From Streptomyces taklimakanensis (GTDB lineage Bacteria; Actinomycetota; Actinomycetes; Streptomycetales; Streptomycetaceae): a stretch of DNA of 64,000 bases. The stretch lies in NCBI RefSeq assembly GCF_009709575.1, contig NZ_WIXO01000001.1, positions 1,922,001 through 1,986,000 on the forward strand, in the 5' to 3' direction. The position numbers were made by a program, and so were the translations under genes. The notes under the pieces were generated by a model. The model had not been told where the DNA came from. It did not search any database and saw only the letters and a list, made by a program, of their open reading frames with translations. Position 1 is the stretch's first letter. Every line of letters starts with the position of its first letter. Of the stretch, positions 32,487 to 41,174 are shown piece after piece.

Positions 32487-34237
32487 CAGGCACCAGTAAG
32501 CCGGCGCGCAAGCGTCGGACGGCGTTACTCGCCGCGAGTGCGCTGATAGGCGGCGCGCTCGGGGCAGGCGGCATGATGCAGGGCACCGCCGTGGCGGCCC
32601 CCGCCTGCACCGTGGACTACCAGGTCATGAACGACTGGGGCTCCGGCTTCACCGCCTCGGTCACCGTGACCAACAACGCCTCCTCCACACTGAACAACTG
32701 GAGGGTGGAATGGGACTACGCGACGAGCGGCCAGAAGGCGGGGCAGGCCTGGAACGCCACCGTCTCCCAGGACGGCACGCACGTGACCGCGTCCGCTCCG
32801 TCCTGGAACTCGACGCTGGCCGCGGGCGGTTCCGCCAACTTCGGCTTCAACGGCGTGCACTCCGGTTCCAACCCGAAGCCCACCACGTTCAAGCTGAACG
32901 GCACCACCTGCAACGTGGACGTCGAGGACCCGGACATCCCCGATGAGCCCGACGACCCGGACGACCCGGACAACCCCCAGCCCGGTGACCGCGTGGACAA
33001 CCCGTACGCGGGTGCCCAGGTCTACGTGAACCCCGACTGGTCCGAGCAGGCCGCCGAGAGCGGCGGCGAGGCGATCGCCGACCAGCCCACCGCCGTGTGG
33101 CTGGACCGCATCTCCGCCATCGAGTCGGGCTCCGCGGGCGAGAACACCATGGGTCTGCGCGACCACCTCGACGCCGCCCTGGAGCAGGGCGCCGACGTGC
33201 TCCAGATGGTGACCTACAACCTGCCCGGCCGTGACTGCGCCGCGCTGGCCTCCCAGGGCGAGCTCGGTCCCGACGAGATCGACCGGTACAAGAACGAGTT
33301 CATCGACCCGATCGCGGAGATCGTCGGCGACCCGAAGTACGCCGACCTGCGCATCGTGAACATCGTCGAGATCGACTCGCTGCCGAACCTGGTCACCAAC
33401 GTCAGCGGCCGGCCCACCGCCACCGAGAACTGCGACGAAATGCTGGCCAACGGCAACTACGTCAAGGGCGTCGGCTACAACCTGGCCACGCTCGGCCAGT
33501 TCGACAACGTCTACAACTACATCGACATCGGCCACCACGGCTGGCTCGGCTGGGACGACAACTTCGGCGCCTCCGCCGACCTCCTCTTCGAGGCCGCCAA
33601 CGCCGAGGGCGCCACGCCCGACGACGTCGCCGGCTTCGCCGCCAACGTCGCCAACTACGGCGCGCTCAAGGAGCCGCACTTCACCATCAACGACTCGGTG
33701 AACGGCACCTCCGTGCGCCAGTCCAAGTGGGTCGACTGGAACCGCTACGTCGACGAGCAGTCCTACGCCCAGGCCTTCCGCCAGGAGGCCGTCCGGGCCG
33801 GCTTCGACTCCGACGTCGGTGTGATCATCGACACCTCCCGCAACGGCTGGGGCGGCCCGGAGCGCCCGACCGCTCCCGCCGCCAAGACGACCGTGGACGC
33901 GTTCGTCGACAACAGCCGCGTCGACCGCCGGGTCCACACCGGCAACTGGTGCAACCAGGCCGGCGCCGGCCTCGGTGAGCGGCCGAAGGCGGCCCCCGCC
34001 TCCGGTATCGACGCCTACGCGTGGATCAAGCCGCCGGGGGAGTCGGACGGCTCCAGCGAGGACATCCCGAACGACGAGGGCAAGCGCGCCGACGAGATGT
34101 GCAACCCCGAGTACGAGGGGAACGTCCGCAACGGCAACAGCATGTCGGGTGCCCTGCCCAACGCGCCGGTCTCCGGCCACTGGTTCCAGGAGCAGTTCGA
34201 GGAGCTGCTGCGCAACGCCTACCCGCCGATCGACTGA
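32483..34237 (+). CDS. Secreted GH6 cellobiohydrolase with CBM2
   Basis: A 584-residue exocellulase acting from non-reducing ends. Signal peptide (1-39, basic start, ends GTAVAA), CBM2 (about 41-145, [17 protein letters not shown]), an acidic Asp-Pro-rich linker (DPDIPDEPDDPDDPDNPQP, about 150-168) and the GH6 barrel (about 172-584) with TYNLPGRDCAALAS and NIVEIDSLPNLV. The region IIDTSRNGWGG carries the conserved GH6 Asp/Asn loop. Length and order match actinobacterial Cel6B-type enzymes. GGAAGGAAGAGGA lies just before ATG 32483. A CebR box upstream and a double-hairpin terminator downstream frame it. Confidence 0.93.
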   Translation: MTGTSKPARKRRTALLAASALIGGALGAGGMMQGTAVAAPACTVDYQVMNDWGSGFTASVTVTNNASSTLNNWRVEWDYATSGQKAGQAWNATVSQDGTHVTASAPSWNSTLAAGGSANFGFNGVHSGSNPKPTTFKLNGTTCNVDVEDPDIPDEPDDPDDPDNPQPGDRVDNPYAGAQVYVNPDWSEQAAESGGEAIADQPTAVWLDRISAIESGSAGENTMGLRDHLDAALEQGADVLQMVTYNLPGRDCAALASQGELGPDEIDRYKNEFIDPIAEIVGDPKYADLRIVNIVEIDSLPNLVTNVSGRPTATENCDEMLANGNYVKGVGYNLATLGQFDNVYNYIDIGHHGWLGWDDNFGASADLLFEAANAEGATPDDVAGFAANVANYGALKEPHFTINDSVNGTSVRQSKWVDWNRYVDEQSYAQAFRQEAVRAGFDSDVGVIIDTSRNGWGGPERPTAPAAKTTVDAFVDNSRVDRRVHTGNWCNQAGAGLGERPKAAPASGIDAYAWIKPPGESDGSSEDIPNDEGKRADEMCNPEYEGNVRNGNSMSGALPNAPVSGHWFQEQFEELLRNAYPPID

Positions 34238-34243
34238 TCACCG

Positions 34244-34323
34244 CTCCGTCCCGGGTCCCGGACCCGGGGTGACGGAGCCGGCCCGATGAACGGGAGGGGC
34301 CGGTCGGTACGCCGACCGGCCCC
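34244..34323 (+). terminator. Tandem hairpin terminator of GH6 gene
   Basis: The first hairpin pairs CTCCGTC (34244-34250) with GACGGAG (34271-34277) and CCGGGTC with GACCCGG inside it. The second is GGGGCCGGTCGG (34296-34307) with CCGACCGGCCCC (34312-34323), a perfect 12-bp stem with loop TACG and followed by TTCGT. The rest of the gap up to 34461 is G-rich and without a gene. Confidence 0.88.
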
Positions 34324-34461
34324 TTCGTCGTGTCCGGGACCGGCGGACGCGGGGGGCGGCGGCGGACGGGGCGGGGCGGGGCGGCGGGGAGGGAACGACG
34401 GCGAACGGCGGACGGCCGGGTGGTGGACGGGCGTCGGTCCGCGAGGTGCCGGGGCGCTCGC

Positions 34462-35499
34462 TCAGGAGGACGCGCGGCGGATCAGTTCCGTGGGCAGCAC
34501 TCGGCTGGAACGGTCGTCCCGCCCCGTCTTGCGGGCCTCGATCCGATCCAGCAGGGCCCGGGCCATCGACCGGCCCATCTCCTCGATCGGCTGTCGGACG
34601 CTGGTCAGCGGCGGTTCCGTGTGACGGGCGACGGCCGAGTCGTCGAAGCCGACCAGCGCCACGTCCTCGGGCACCCGGTGGCCGCTCTCGCGCAGCTCGG
34701 CCAGGGCCCCGACGGCCATGACGTCGGAGGCACAGAAGACGGCGTCCAGATCCGGCCGTCTCCCCAGCAGTTCCCGCGCGGCGCGGCGGCCGCCCTCCTC
34801 GGTGAAGTCCCCCTCGACGACCAGGCGCTCGTCCTCCTCCAACCCGGCGGCGCGCAGCGCGTCGCGGTAACCGTCGAGGCGGCACTGGGCGACGTACATG
34901 TCCAGCGGTCCGGTGACGGTGGCCACCGCGCGGCGCCCCCGTCCGGTCAGGTGTTCCACGGCGGCCCGCGCTCCGGCGGTGTTGTCGCAGTCGACGTACG
35001 GCACCGGCTCGTCGCCGCTGCGGCGACCGCTGAGGACGGTGGGCATCTCGATGCTTTCCAGCAGGTCGGGGAGGGGGTCGTCGGCGTGGACCGAGACCAG
35101 CAGCACCCCGTCCACCCGGTGCGCGGTGACGTACTGGGCGAAGCGGTCGCGCTCCTTGGGGGTGCGGATCAGCGTGAGCAGCAGTTGCATGTCGGTGTCG
35201 GCGAGCTCGGAGCTGACGCCGCGGATGATCCCGGAGAAGTACGGTTCGGCGAAGAGTCGGGTCTCGGCCTCGGGGATGACCAGCGCGATCGCGTCGGTGC
35301 TGCCCGCCGCCAGCGCCCGGGCCGCCCGGTTGGGCACGTAGCCCAGCTCGGCGATCGCCTGTTGGACGGCGGTGCGGGTCTGGTCGCTGACGTTGGCGGC
35401 ACCGTTGATCACCCGGGAGACGGTGCCGCGGCCCACCCCCGCGTAGGCGGCGACCTGCTCCAGAGTGGGCCTCTGGCCCCGCCTTCCGCTCACTGTCAT
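34462..35499 (-). CDS. cebR: Cellobiose-responsive repressor CebR (LacI family)
   Basis: A 345-residue LacI-type repressor. The HTH is at residues 11-32 (TLEQVAAYAGVGRGTVSRVING) with hinge NRAARALAAGST, followed by a periplasmic-binding-type effector domain (IALVIPE, LVGFDDSAVARHTEPPLTSV). In characterised streptomycetes CebR binds TGGGAGCGCTCCCA and releases it on binding cellobiose or cellotriose. Four such boxes in this window lie in front of its predicted targets. It is divergent from cebEFG with a 301-bp gap holding one box. Identity rests on neighbours and operators as well as family. Confidence 0.93.
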   Translation of the reverse strand: MTVSGRRGQRPTLEQVAAYAGVGRGTVSRVINGAANVSDQTRTAVQQAIAELGYVPNRAARALAAGSTDAIALVIPEAETRLFAEPYFSGIIRGVSSELADTDMQLLLTLIRTPKERDRFAQYVTAHRVDGVLLVSVHADDPLPDLLESIEMPTVLSGRRSGDEPVPYVDCDNTAGARAAVEHLTGRGRRAVATVTGPLDMYVAQCRLDGYRDALRAAGLEEDERLVVEGDFTEEGGRRAARELLGRRPDLDAVFCASDVMAVGALAELRESGHRVPEDVALVGFDDSAVARHTEPPLTSVRQPIEEMGRSMARALLDRIEARKTGRDDRSSRVLPTELIRRASS

Positions 35500-35619
35500 G
35501 ACCGCCTCCCCGGGTCGTACGGGCTCACCTGCGCGGGGCCGGCCGGCCCCGCGCCCAAGTATCGATCGCCACAGAAGCTAACAGCCGGATAACTGCACCC
35601 GGTCAGTCTGTCCATTCCC

Positions 35620-35678
35620 TTGACACCCGCGCCAGGGACCCGCGACCCTTCAACCCATCACATCTGGGAGCGCTCCCA
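35620..35678 (+). promoter_or_regulatory. cebE promoter and CebR box
   Basis: TTGACA at 35620-35625 is a consensus -35 element. About 40 bp downstream, TGGGAGCGCTCCCA at 35665-35678 is a perfect CebR operator, placed near or just after the expected transcription start and 122 bp before the cebE GTG. The rest of the 35500-35800 gap shows no gene. Confidence 0.88.
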
Positions 35679-35800
35679 AAGGATCGGACCCATACAGAAC
35701 CCGTACGTTCCCACCCGAGCCGCAGCGCATGAAGTCACACCGCGGTCCCCCACACCCTTCCACGGCCGGGAGTGAAACGTCAGGGCGCTAGGAGGACGCA

Positions 35801-37123
35801 GTGCGCAACACCCGCACCACCCGCCGAGCCACGGCCCTCATGGCCGCCGCGGCGATCGGCGCCGGCCTGCTCGCCGGGTGCGCGAGCGACAAGGACTCGA
35901 ACACCGGGGCCGCCGGCGGCGACAGCGAGGGGAAGACCGTCATCACCGTCGGCCTCTTCGGAACGTTCGGTTTCCAGGAGGCCGGACTCTACGAGGAGTA
36001 CGAGAAGCTCAATCCGAAGGTCAAGATCGAGCAGACCGTCATCGAGCGGAACGAGAACTACTACCCGCAGCTCCTCACGCGTCTGGCCAGCAACAGCGGT
36101 CTCGCCGACATCCAGGCCATCGAGGTGGCCAACATCGCCGAGGTCGTCCGGACCCAGTCCGACAAGTTCGTGGACCTGGGCAAGGCGGACGGCGTCAACA
36201 AGGACGACTACTTCCCCTGGAAGTGGAACCAGGCCACCCACCCCGAGGGCAAGACCATCGGCCTGGGCACCGACGTCGGCCCGATGGCCCTGTGCTACCG
36301 CAAGGACCACTTCGAGGCCGCCGGTCTGCCCACCGACCGCGAGGAGGTCGCCAAGCTGTGGGCCGGTGACTGGAACGAGTACATCGAGGTCGGCAAGCAG
36401 TTCAAGGAGAAGGCCCCCGAAGGCGTGGCCTGGACCGACTCCGCCGGCGGCGTGTACAACGCGGTGATCTCCTCCAGCGCCAAGCGGTACTACGACGAGC
36501 AGGGCGAGCTGATCTACAAGGACAACCCCGCCGTCAAGGAGGCCTGGGACCTGGCCGCCGAGGCCGCCACCGAGGGGCTGACCGACAAGAAGCAGCAGTT
36601 CACCAAGCCCTGGGACAAGGCGATGAACAACGGCACCTTCGCCACCATCTCCTGCCCGCCGTGGATGCTCGGCTACATCCAGGACAAGGGCGGCGAGAAG
36701 GCGAAGGGCAAGTGGGACGTCGCCCAGGCCCCCAAGCCCGGCAACTGGGGCGGCGCCTTCCTCGGCGTCCCGGAGTCGAGCAGGCACAAGGAGGAGGCGA
36801 TCAAGCTCGCCGCCTGGCTGACCGCCCCGACCCAGCAGGCCAAGCTCTTCGCCGAGCGCGGCAGCTTCCCCAGCACCCCGAAGTCGTACGAGACCCCCGA
36901 GGTCGCCGACGCCAAGCACGAGTACTTCTCCAACGCGCCGATCGGCCAGATCTTCTCCACCGCCGCCAAGGGCGTTCCCACCCAGGTGATCGGTCCCAAG
37001 GACCAGATCGTCCAGGAGAACATCGCCAACACCGGCCTGCTCCAGATCGACCAGAAGGGCGTCTCGCCGGACGAGGCGTGGGAGTCGGCCGTCAAGACAG
37101 TCGACAACGCACTGGACGAGTGA
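35801..37123 (+). CDS. cebE: Cellobiose ABC transporter solute-binding lipoprotein
   Basis: A 440-residue extracellular lipoprotein that captures cellobiose and cellotriose. Signal with lipobox LLAGCASDKD (Cys about residue 27), then a family-1 sugar-binding protein fold (TVGLFGTFGFQEAGLYEEYEKL; WKWNQATHPEGKTIGLGTDVGP). The GTG start at 35801 has AGGAGG 5 nt upstream. It is the first gene of cebEFG. No ATPase gene is in the operon; in streptomycetes the shared ATPase MsiK, encoded elsewhere, energises this importer. Confidence 0.93.
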   Translation: MRNTRTTRRATALMAAAAIGAGLLAGCASDKDSNTGAAGGDSEGKTVITVGLFGTFGFQEAGLYEEYEKLNPKVKIEQTVIERNENYYPQLLTRLASNSGLADIQAIEVANIAEVVRTQSDKFVDLGKADGVNKDDYFPWKWNQATHPEGKTIGLGTDVGPMALCYRKDHFEAAGLPTDREEVAKLWAGDWNEYIEVGKQFKEKAPEGVAWTDSAGGVYNAVISSSAKRYYDEQGELIYKDNPAVKEAWDLAAEAATEGLTDKKQQFTKPWDKAMNNGTFATISCPPWMLGYIQDKGGEKAKGKWDVAQAPKPGNWGGAFLGVPESSRHKEEAIKLAAWLTAPTQQAKLFAERGSFPSTPKSYETPEVADAKHEYFSNAPIGQIFSTAAKGVPTQVIGPKDQIVQENIANTGLLQIDQKGVSPDEAWESAVKTVDNALDE

Positions 37124-37130
37124 TCGACAA

Positions 37131-38171
37131 GTGACCACTACCGGTTCGCCGGTGTCCGCGCCCCCCACCGAGCAGGGGGGCGCGGCCCCGCGCCACAGGA
37201 CGTCTCCACCCTCCCGCGAGGAGAAGCGGCGGGAACGCCGCAGCCGTTGGTACCAGCGGGACGTGAAGTGGAGCCCGTACGCGTTCGTCGCCCCGTTCTT
37301 CCTCTTCTTCGGGGCCTTCAGTCTCTTCCCGTTGCTCTACACGGGCTGGGCCTCGCTGCACAAGGTGTCCCTCACGGCCCCCACCGACATGGAGTGGGCC
37401 GGTCTGCACAACTTCTCCAGACTCTTCGAGGACGAGTTCTTCTGGAACGCCCTGCGCAACACCTTCAGCATCGGGATCATCTCCACCGTCCCGCAGTTGC
37501 TGATGGCCCTGGGCCTGGCCCACCTGCTCAACTACAAGCTGCGCGGGGCGACGTTCTACCGCGTGGCGATGCTGGCTCCCTACGCCACCTCGGTGGCCGC
37601 GGCGACCCTCGTCTTCGTCATGCTCTTCGGCTACGACTACGGGATGATCAACTGGGCGCTGGGAGCCGCCGGGATCGACCCGATCGACTGGCACAACGAC
37701 ACCCTCAACTCCCACCTGGCGATCTCCGCCATCGTGATCTGGCGCTGGACCGGCTACAACACCCTCATCTACCTCGCCGCCATGCAGGCCGTGCCCAAGG
37801 ACCTGTACGAGTCGGCCTCGCTGGACGGCGCCTCGCGCTGGCAGCAGTTCGTCCACGTCACCATCCCCTCGCTGCGGCCGACGATCCTGTTCACGGTCGT
37901 CGTCTCCACCATCGGCGCGACACAGCTCTTCGGTGAACCCCTGCTGTTCAACCCCGGTGGCGGCGCGAACGGCGGCCCGGACCACCAGTACCAGACCCTC
38001 GGCCTGTACCTGTACGAGCAGGGGTGGACCAACCTGCACCTCGGGCGGGCCTCGGCCATCGCCTGGATGATGTTCCTCCTCCTGGTGCTGATCGGACTGC
38101 TCAACTGGCTGGTCACCCGGTGGATGCAGAAGAGCGAGCTGGGCCGCAAGACCGCGAGGAGGCGCTCATGA
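37131..38171 (+). CDS. cebF: Cellobiose ABC permease, MalF type
   Basis: A 346-residue inner-membrane permease with about six TM helices, the first at about 45-65 (YAFVAPFFLFFGAFSLFPLL). The conserved permease loop that contacts the ATPase is at about 225 (YESASLDGASRWQQFVHVTIPSL, the EAA motif). The 40-residue basic cytoplasmic N-terminus is typical. The GTG start is 7 bp after cebE stop. It pairs with CebG, whose start overlaps its stop. Confidence 0.93.
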   Translation: MTTTGSPVSAPPTEQGGAAPRHRTSPPSREEKRRERRSRWYQRDVKWSPYAFVAPFFLFFGAFSLFPLLYTGWASLHKVSLTAPTDMEWAGLHNFSRLFEDEFFWNALRNTFSIGIISTVPQLLMALGLAHLLNYKLRGATFYRVAMLAPYATSVAAATLVFVMLFGYDYGMINWALGAAGIDPIDWHNDTLNSHLAISAIVIWRWTGYNTLIYLAAMQAVPKDLYESASLDGASRWQQFVHVTIPSLRPTILFTVVVSTIGATQLFGEPLLFNPGGGANGGPDHQYQTLGLYLYEQGWTNLHLGRASAIAWMMFLLLVLIGLLNWLVTRWMQKSELGRKTARRRS

Positions 38172-39100
38172 GCGCGTTGAAGACCGACCACGCGCCGTCC
38201 CCGCGGACGGTCCCCGACCGGGCGCGCCCCGGGCACCGCGGCGACCGGAGACCGGGTCGGGGGCGTGCCTCCAGCGCCGGCGGTCAGTTGCACGCGGGCA
38301 GGATCACCTACGCGGTGCTGATCGTCGTCACCGTGATCGCGCTGTTCCCGCTGTTCTGGACGGCCGTGGCCGCCTCCCGGAACAACACCCGGTTGTCGGA
38401 GAATCCCCCTCCGTTCTGGTTCGGCGGCAACCTGTTCAAGAACCTGGAGATCGCCTGGACGGACGCCAACATGGGCCTGGCGCTGTTCAACACGGCGATC
38501 GTCGCCGGGTCGATCGCGATCGGCACCGTGCTGTTCGGGACGATCGCCGGCTTCGCCTTCGCCAAGCTGCGATTCCGCTTCCGCAACCTGCTGCTGTTGC
38601 TGACCATCGGCACCATGATGGTTCCGCCGCAGCTCAGCGTGGTTCCGCTGTTCATGGCGATCGCCGAGCTGGAGTGGACCAACCAGCTCCAGGCCGTCAT
38701 CCTGCCGACCTTCGTCAGCGCCTTCGGCGTGTTCTTCATGCGGCAGTACCTGCTGGAGGCCCTGCCGACGGAGCTGATCGAGGCCGCCCGGGTGGACGGC
38801 GCCAGCAGCCTGCGCATCCTGTGGCACGTGGTCTTCCCCGCCGCCCGGCCCGCGATGGCCGTGCTGGGCATGCTGACCTTCGTGATGGCCTGGAACGACT
38901 TCTTCTGGCCGATCATCGCGCTGACCCAGCAGAACCCCACCGTCCAGGTGGCCCTGACCGGTCTGGGACGCGGTTACATCCCCGATCAATCGGTGATCAT
39001 GGCCGGCGCGCTGCTGGGCACCCTCCCGCTGCTGCTGATCCTCACCCTCTTCGGAAAGCAGATCGTGGGCGGCATCATGCAGGGGGCGGTCAAGGGCTGA
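38168..39100 (+). CDS. cebG: Cellobiose ABC permease, MalG type
   Basis: A 310-residue permease partner of CebF with about six TM helices (first about 43-63, ITYAVLIVVTVIALFPLFWT). The EAA loop ELIEAARVDGASSLRILWHV lies in the second half. The ATG at 38168 overlaps the cebF stop by ATGA, indicating coupled translation. The first 35 residues are Arg/Pro-rich and cytoplasmic. The bglC gene follows after 78 bp under its own CebR box. Confidence 0.93.
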   Translation: MSALKTDHAPSPRTVPDRARPGHRGDRRPGRGRASSAGGQLHAGRITYAVLIVVTVIALFPLFWTAVAASRNNTRLSENPPPFWFGGNLFKNLEIAWTDANMGLALFNTAIVAGSIAIGTVLFGTIAGFAFAKLRFRFRNLLLLLTIGTMMVPPQLSVVPLFMAIAELEWTNQLQAVILPTFVSAFGVFFMRQYLLEALPTELIEAARVDGASSLRILWHVVFPAARPAMAVLGMLTFVMAWNDFFWPIIALTQQNPTVQVALTGLGRGYIPDQSVIMAGALLGTLPLLLILTLFGKQIVGGIMQGAVKG

Positions 39101-39163
39101 CCGTCCGGTCCGCCCGCCCCGCCCCTTCCACCCCCCACCGACCACCCTCCGTACGACCATTGT

Positions 39164-39177
39164 TGGGAGCGCTCCCA
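39164..39177 (+). promoter_or_regulatory. CebR box overlapping the bglC ribosome-binding site
   Basis: A perfect TGGGAGCGCTCCCA that ends one base before the bglC ATG (39179). Its GGGAG at 39165-39169 is also the only plausible SD for bglC, 9 nt from the start codon. Operator and ribosome-binding site are thus the same bases. Confidence 0.93.
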
Positions 39178-39178
39178 T

Positions 39179-40609
39179 ATGAGCCAATCCTCCTTCCCCG
39201 CGAACTTCCTGTTCGGCTCGGCCACCTCCGCCTACCAGGTCGAGGGCGCCACCGCCGAGGACGGCCGGACACCGTCGATCTGGGACACCTTCTGCCGCGT
39301 ACCGGGAAAGGTGCTCGGCGGCGACACCGGCGACATCGCGGTGGACCACTACCACCGCTGGCGCGACGACGTGCGGCTGATGGCCGACCTCAACCTCAAC
39401 GCCTACCGCTTCTCCATCTCCTGGTCCCGGGTCCAGCCCACCGGCCGCGGCCCCGCCGTCCAGCGCGGCCTGGACTTCTACCGTTCGCTCGTCGACGGAC
39501 TGCTGGAGAAGGGCATCACCCCCTGGATCACCCTGTACCACTGGGACCTCCCGCAGGAGCTGGAGGACGCCGGCGGCTGGCCCGAGCGCGCCACCGCCGA
39601 GCGGTTCGCCGAGTACGCCTCGCTGGTGGCCGACGCGCTCGGCGACCGCGTGGAGCGGTGGACCACCCTCAACGAGCCCTGGTGCTCGGCCTACCTCGGC
39701 TACGGTTCCGGCGTCCACGCCCCCGGCCGCACCGACCACACCGCCGTGCTCCGGGCCGCCCACCACCTCAACCTCGCCCACGGCCTGGGCGTCCAGGCGC
39801 TGCGCGCCTCCCTCCCCGGCCGCGCCCAGATCGGCATCAGCCTCAACCCGGCCGCGGTGCGGGCGCTCACCGACGAGCCCGAGGACCTGGACGCCAGGCG
39901 GCGCATCGACGCCCTGGCCAACCGGATCTTCGACGGTCCGATGCTGCGCGGCGTCTACGACCAGGACCTGATCCGGGACACCGCCCGCCTGACCGACTGG
40001 AGCTTCGTCGAGGACGGCGACCTGGAGAACATCCACCAGCCGCTGGACGCGCTGGGCATCAACTACTACACGCCCACCCTGGTCTCCGCCTCCGCCGACC
40101 GGAAGCTGCCCCGCCGGGACGGTCACGGCGGCGGCGCGCAGTCGCCCTGGCCGGCCTCGGAGGACATCGCCTTCCACCAGACGCCGGGCGAGACCACCGA
40201 CATGGGGTGGACGATCGACCCGACCGGCCTGCACGACCTGCTCGTGCACTACCACCGCGAGACCGGCGGACTGCCGCTCTACATCACCGAGAACGGCATG
40301 GCCTGCGACGACAAGCCGTCCCCCGACGGCACCGTCCACGACCCCGACCGCGTCGCCTACCTGCACAGCCACCTGAGTACCGTGCAGCGGGCGATCGCCG
40401 ACGGCGTCGACGTGCGCGGCTACTTCCTGTGGTCCCTGCTGGACAACTTCGAGTGGGCCTACGGCTACAGCAAGCGCTTCGGCGCGGTGTACGTGGACTT
40501 CGAGTCCCTGGCCCGCACCCCCAAGTCCAGCGCCCTGTGGTACGCCCAGGTGGCCCGGACCGGAGTGCTCCAGGCCCCGGACACCGCACCGCAGCCGGTC
40601 ACCGACTGA
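39179..40609 (+). CDS. bglC: Intracellular beta-glucosidase, GH1
   Basis: A 476-residue cytoplasmic beta-glucosidase that splits imported cellobiose to glucose, removing the CebR inducer. GH1 motifs: N-terminal [15 protein letters not shown], acid/base Glu166 in TLNEPW and nucleophile Glu371 in YITENG, plus [18 protein letters not shown] near the C-terminus. There is no signal peptide. The start ATG directly follows the CebR operator. Its position at the end of cebEFG matches S. coelicolor SCO2798. Confidence 0.95.
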   Translation: MSQSSFPANFLFGSATSAYQVEGATAEDGRTPSIWDTFCRVPGKVLGGDTGDIAVDHYHRWRDDVRLMADLNLNAYRFSISWSRVQPTGRGPAVQRGLDFYRSLVDGLLEKGITPWITLYHWDLPQELEDAGGWPERATAERFAEYASLVADALGDRVERWTTLNEPWCSAYLGYGSGVHAPGRTDHTAVLRAAHHLNLAHGLGVQALRASLPGRAQIGISLNPAAVRALTDEPEDLDARRRIDALANRIFDGPMLRGVYDQDLIRDTARLTDWSFVEDGDLENIHQPLDALGINYYTPTLVSASADRKLPRRDGHGGGAQSPWPASEDIAFHQTPGETTDMGWTIDPTGLHDLLVHYHRETGGLPLYITENGMACDDKPSPDGTVHDPDRVAYLHSHLSTVQRAIADGVDVRGYFLWSLLDNFEWAYGYSKRFGAVYVDFESLARTPKSSALWYAQVARTGVLQAPDTAPQPVTD

Positions 40610-40674
40610 CCGACCGGCCGACCGGCCGACCGACGATCCGTTCCGGGGAGCCCGGCCGGGACGGACCCGGACCG

Positions 40675-40696
40675 GACCGGGGCCGAAGGCCCGGTC
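40675..40696 (+). terminator. Hairpin downstream of bglC
   Basis: GACCGGGGCC (40675-40684) pairs with GGCCCGGTC (40688-40696) around GAA with one bulged G. It lies 66 bp after the bglC stop, following a short run of GACCGGCC repeats at 40608-40630. Confidence 0.55.
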
Positions 40697-40809
40697 GGGC
40701 GGGGCACAGCGAGTGTGGGGGGTGGAGACCGCTGCGCCCCGCCCGCCGTGGGGGGTGGCCGGTTCGCGACGGGGGCCCGGTGGGGACCCGGACTCCCGTG
40801 GGGGTGGTG

Positions 40810-41034
40810 CTACCGGACGGCTCGGGCGGCGTACCCGCCCGAGCCGTCCGCCGCCGCCCGGCGTGGGCCGGGGGGAAGGGCGTCGGACGAGACCGTGTCG
40901 GCTCCGGGGGGCGGCTTCGACGTCACGGTGCCGGCCAGGACCAGGCCGCCGACCGCGAGGACCGCCGCGACGGCCGCGTCGGCGATCGGCTGTCGCCGCC
41001 CGCTCGGGCGGCGCCACTGCGCGGCGATGTCCAT
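40810..41034 (-). CDS. Small membrane ORF, possible kinase remnant
   Basis: A 74-residue ORF with a strong SD (AGGAG, 6 nt before ATG 41034) and one TM segment (about 19-36, IADAAVAAVLAVGGLVLAGT). The pattern 'RRP...ADAAVAAVLAV' resembles the N-terminus of Streptomyces sensor kinases, so it may be a truncated remnant of one, but no kinase core follows. Its last 13 codons lie in a perfect 15-bp hairpin (40815-40849). It stands alone between bglC and the two-component genes. Confidence 0.5.
   Translation of the reverse strand: MDIAAQWRRPSGRRQPIADAAVAAVLAVGGLVLAGTVTSKPPPGADTVSSDALPPGPRRAAADGSGGYAARAVR
40815..40849. terminator. 15-bp perfect hairpin inside small ORF end
   Basis: GGACGGCTCGGGCGG (40815-40829) and CCGCCCGAGCCGTCC (40835-40849) are perfectly complementary with loop CGTAC. 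It can act as a bidirectional terminator for bglC and the small minus-strand ORF, although it lies within the ORF's coding end. Confidence 0.75.
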
Positions 41035-41174
41035 CTTCCGCTCCTGCCTCGATCCGTCGGGGGTGGACGAGGAGCACGCTAGCGACCCCGGTCTCGGCCG
41101 ACCACCCGTGGGAGACGGCCACCGGGGAACTTATGCCTCTCTTAAGGCGGGCCTACGGAACCACTGAGGAAACG

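Noticed and set aside
37769..41122. 1117-codon minus-strand frame opposite cebFG-bglC
   Set aside because: Antisense of three recognised genes, low-complexity translation.
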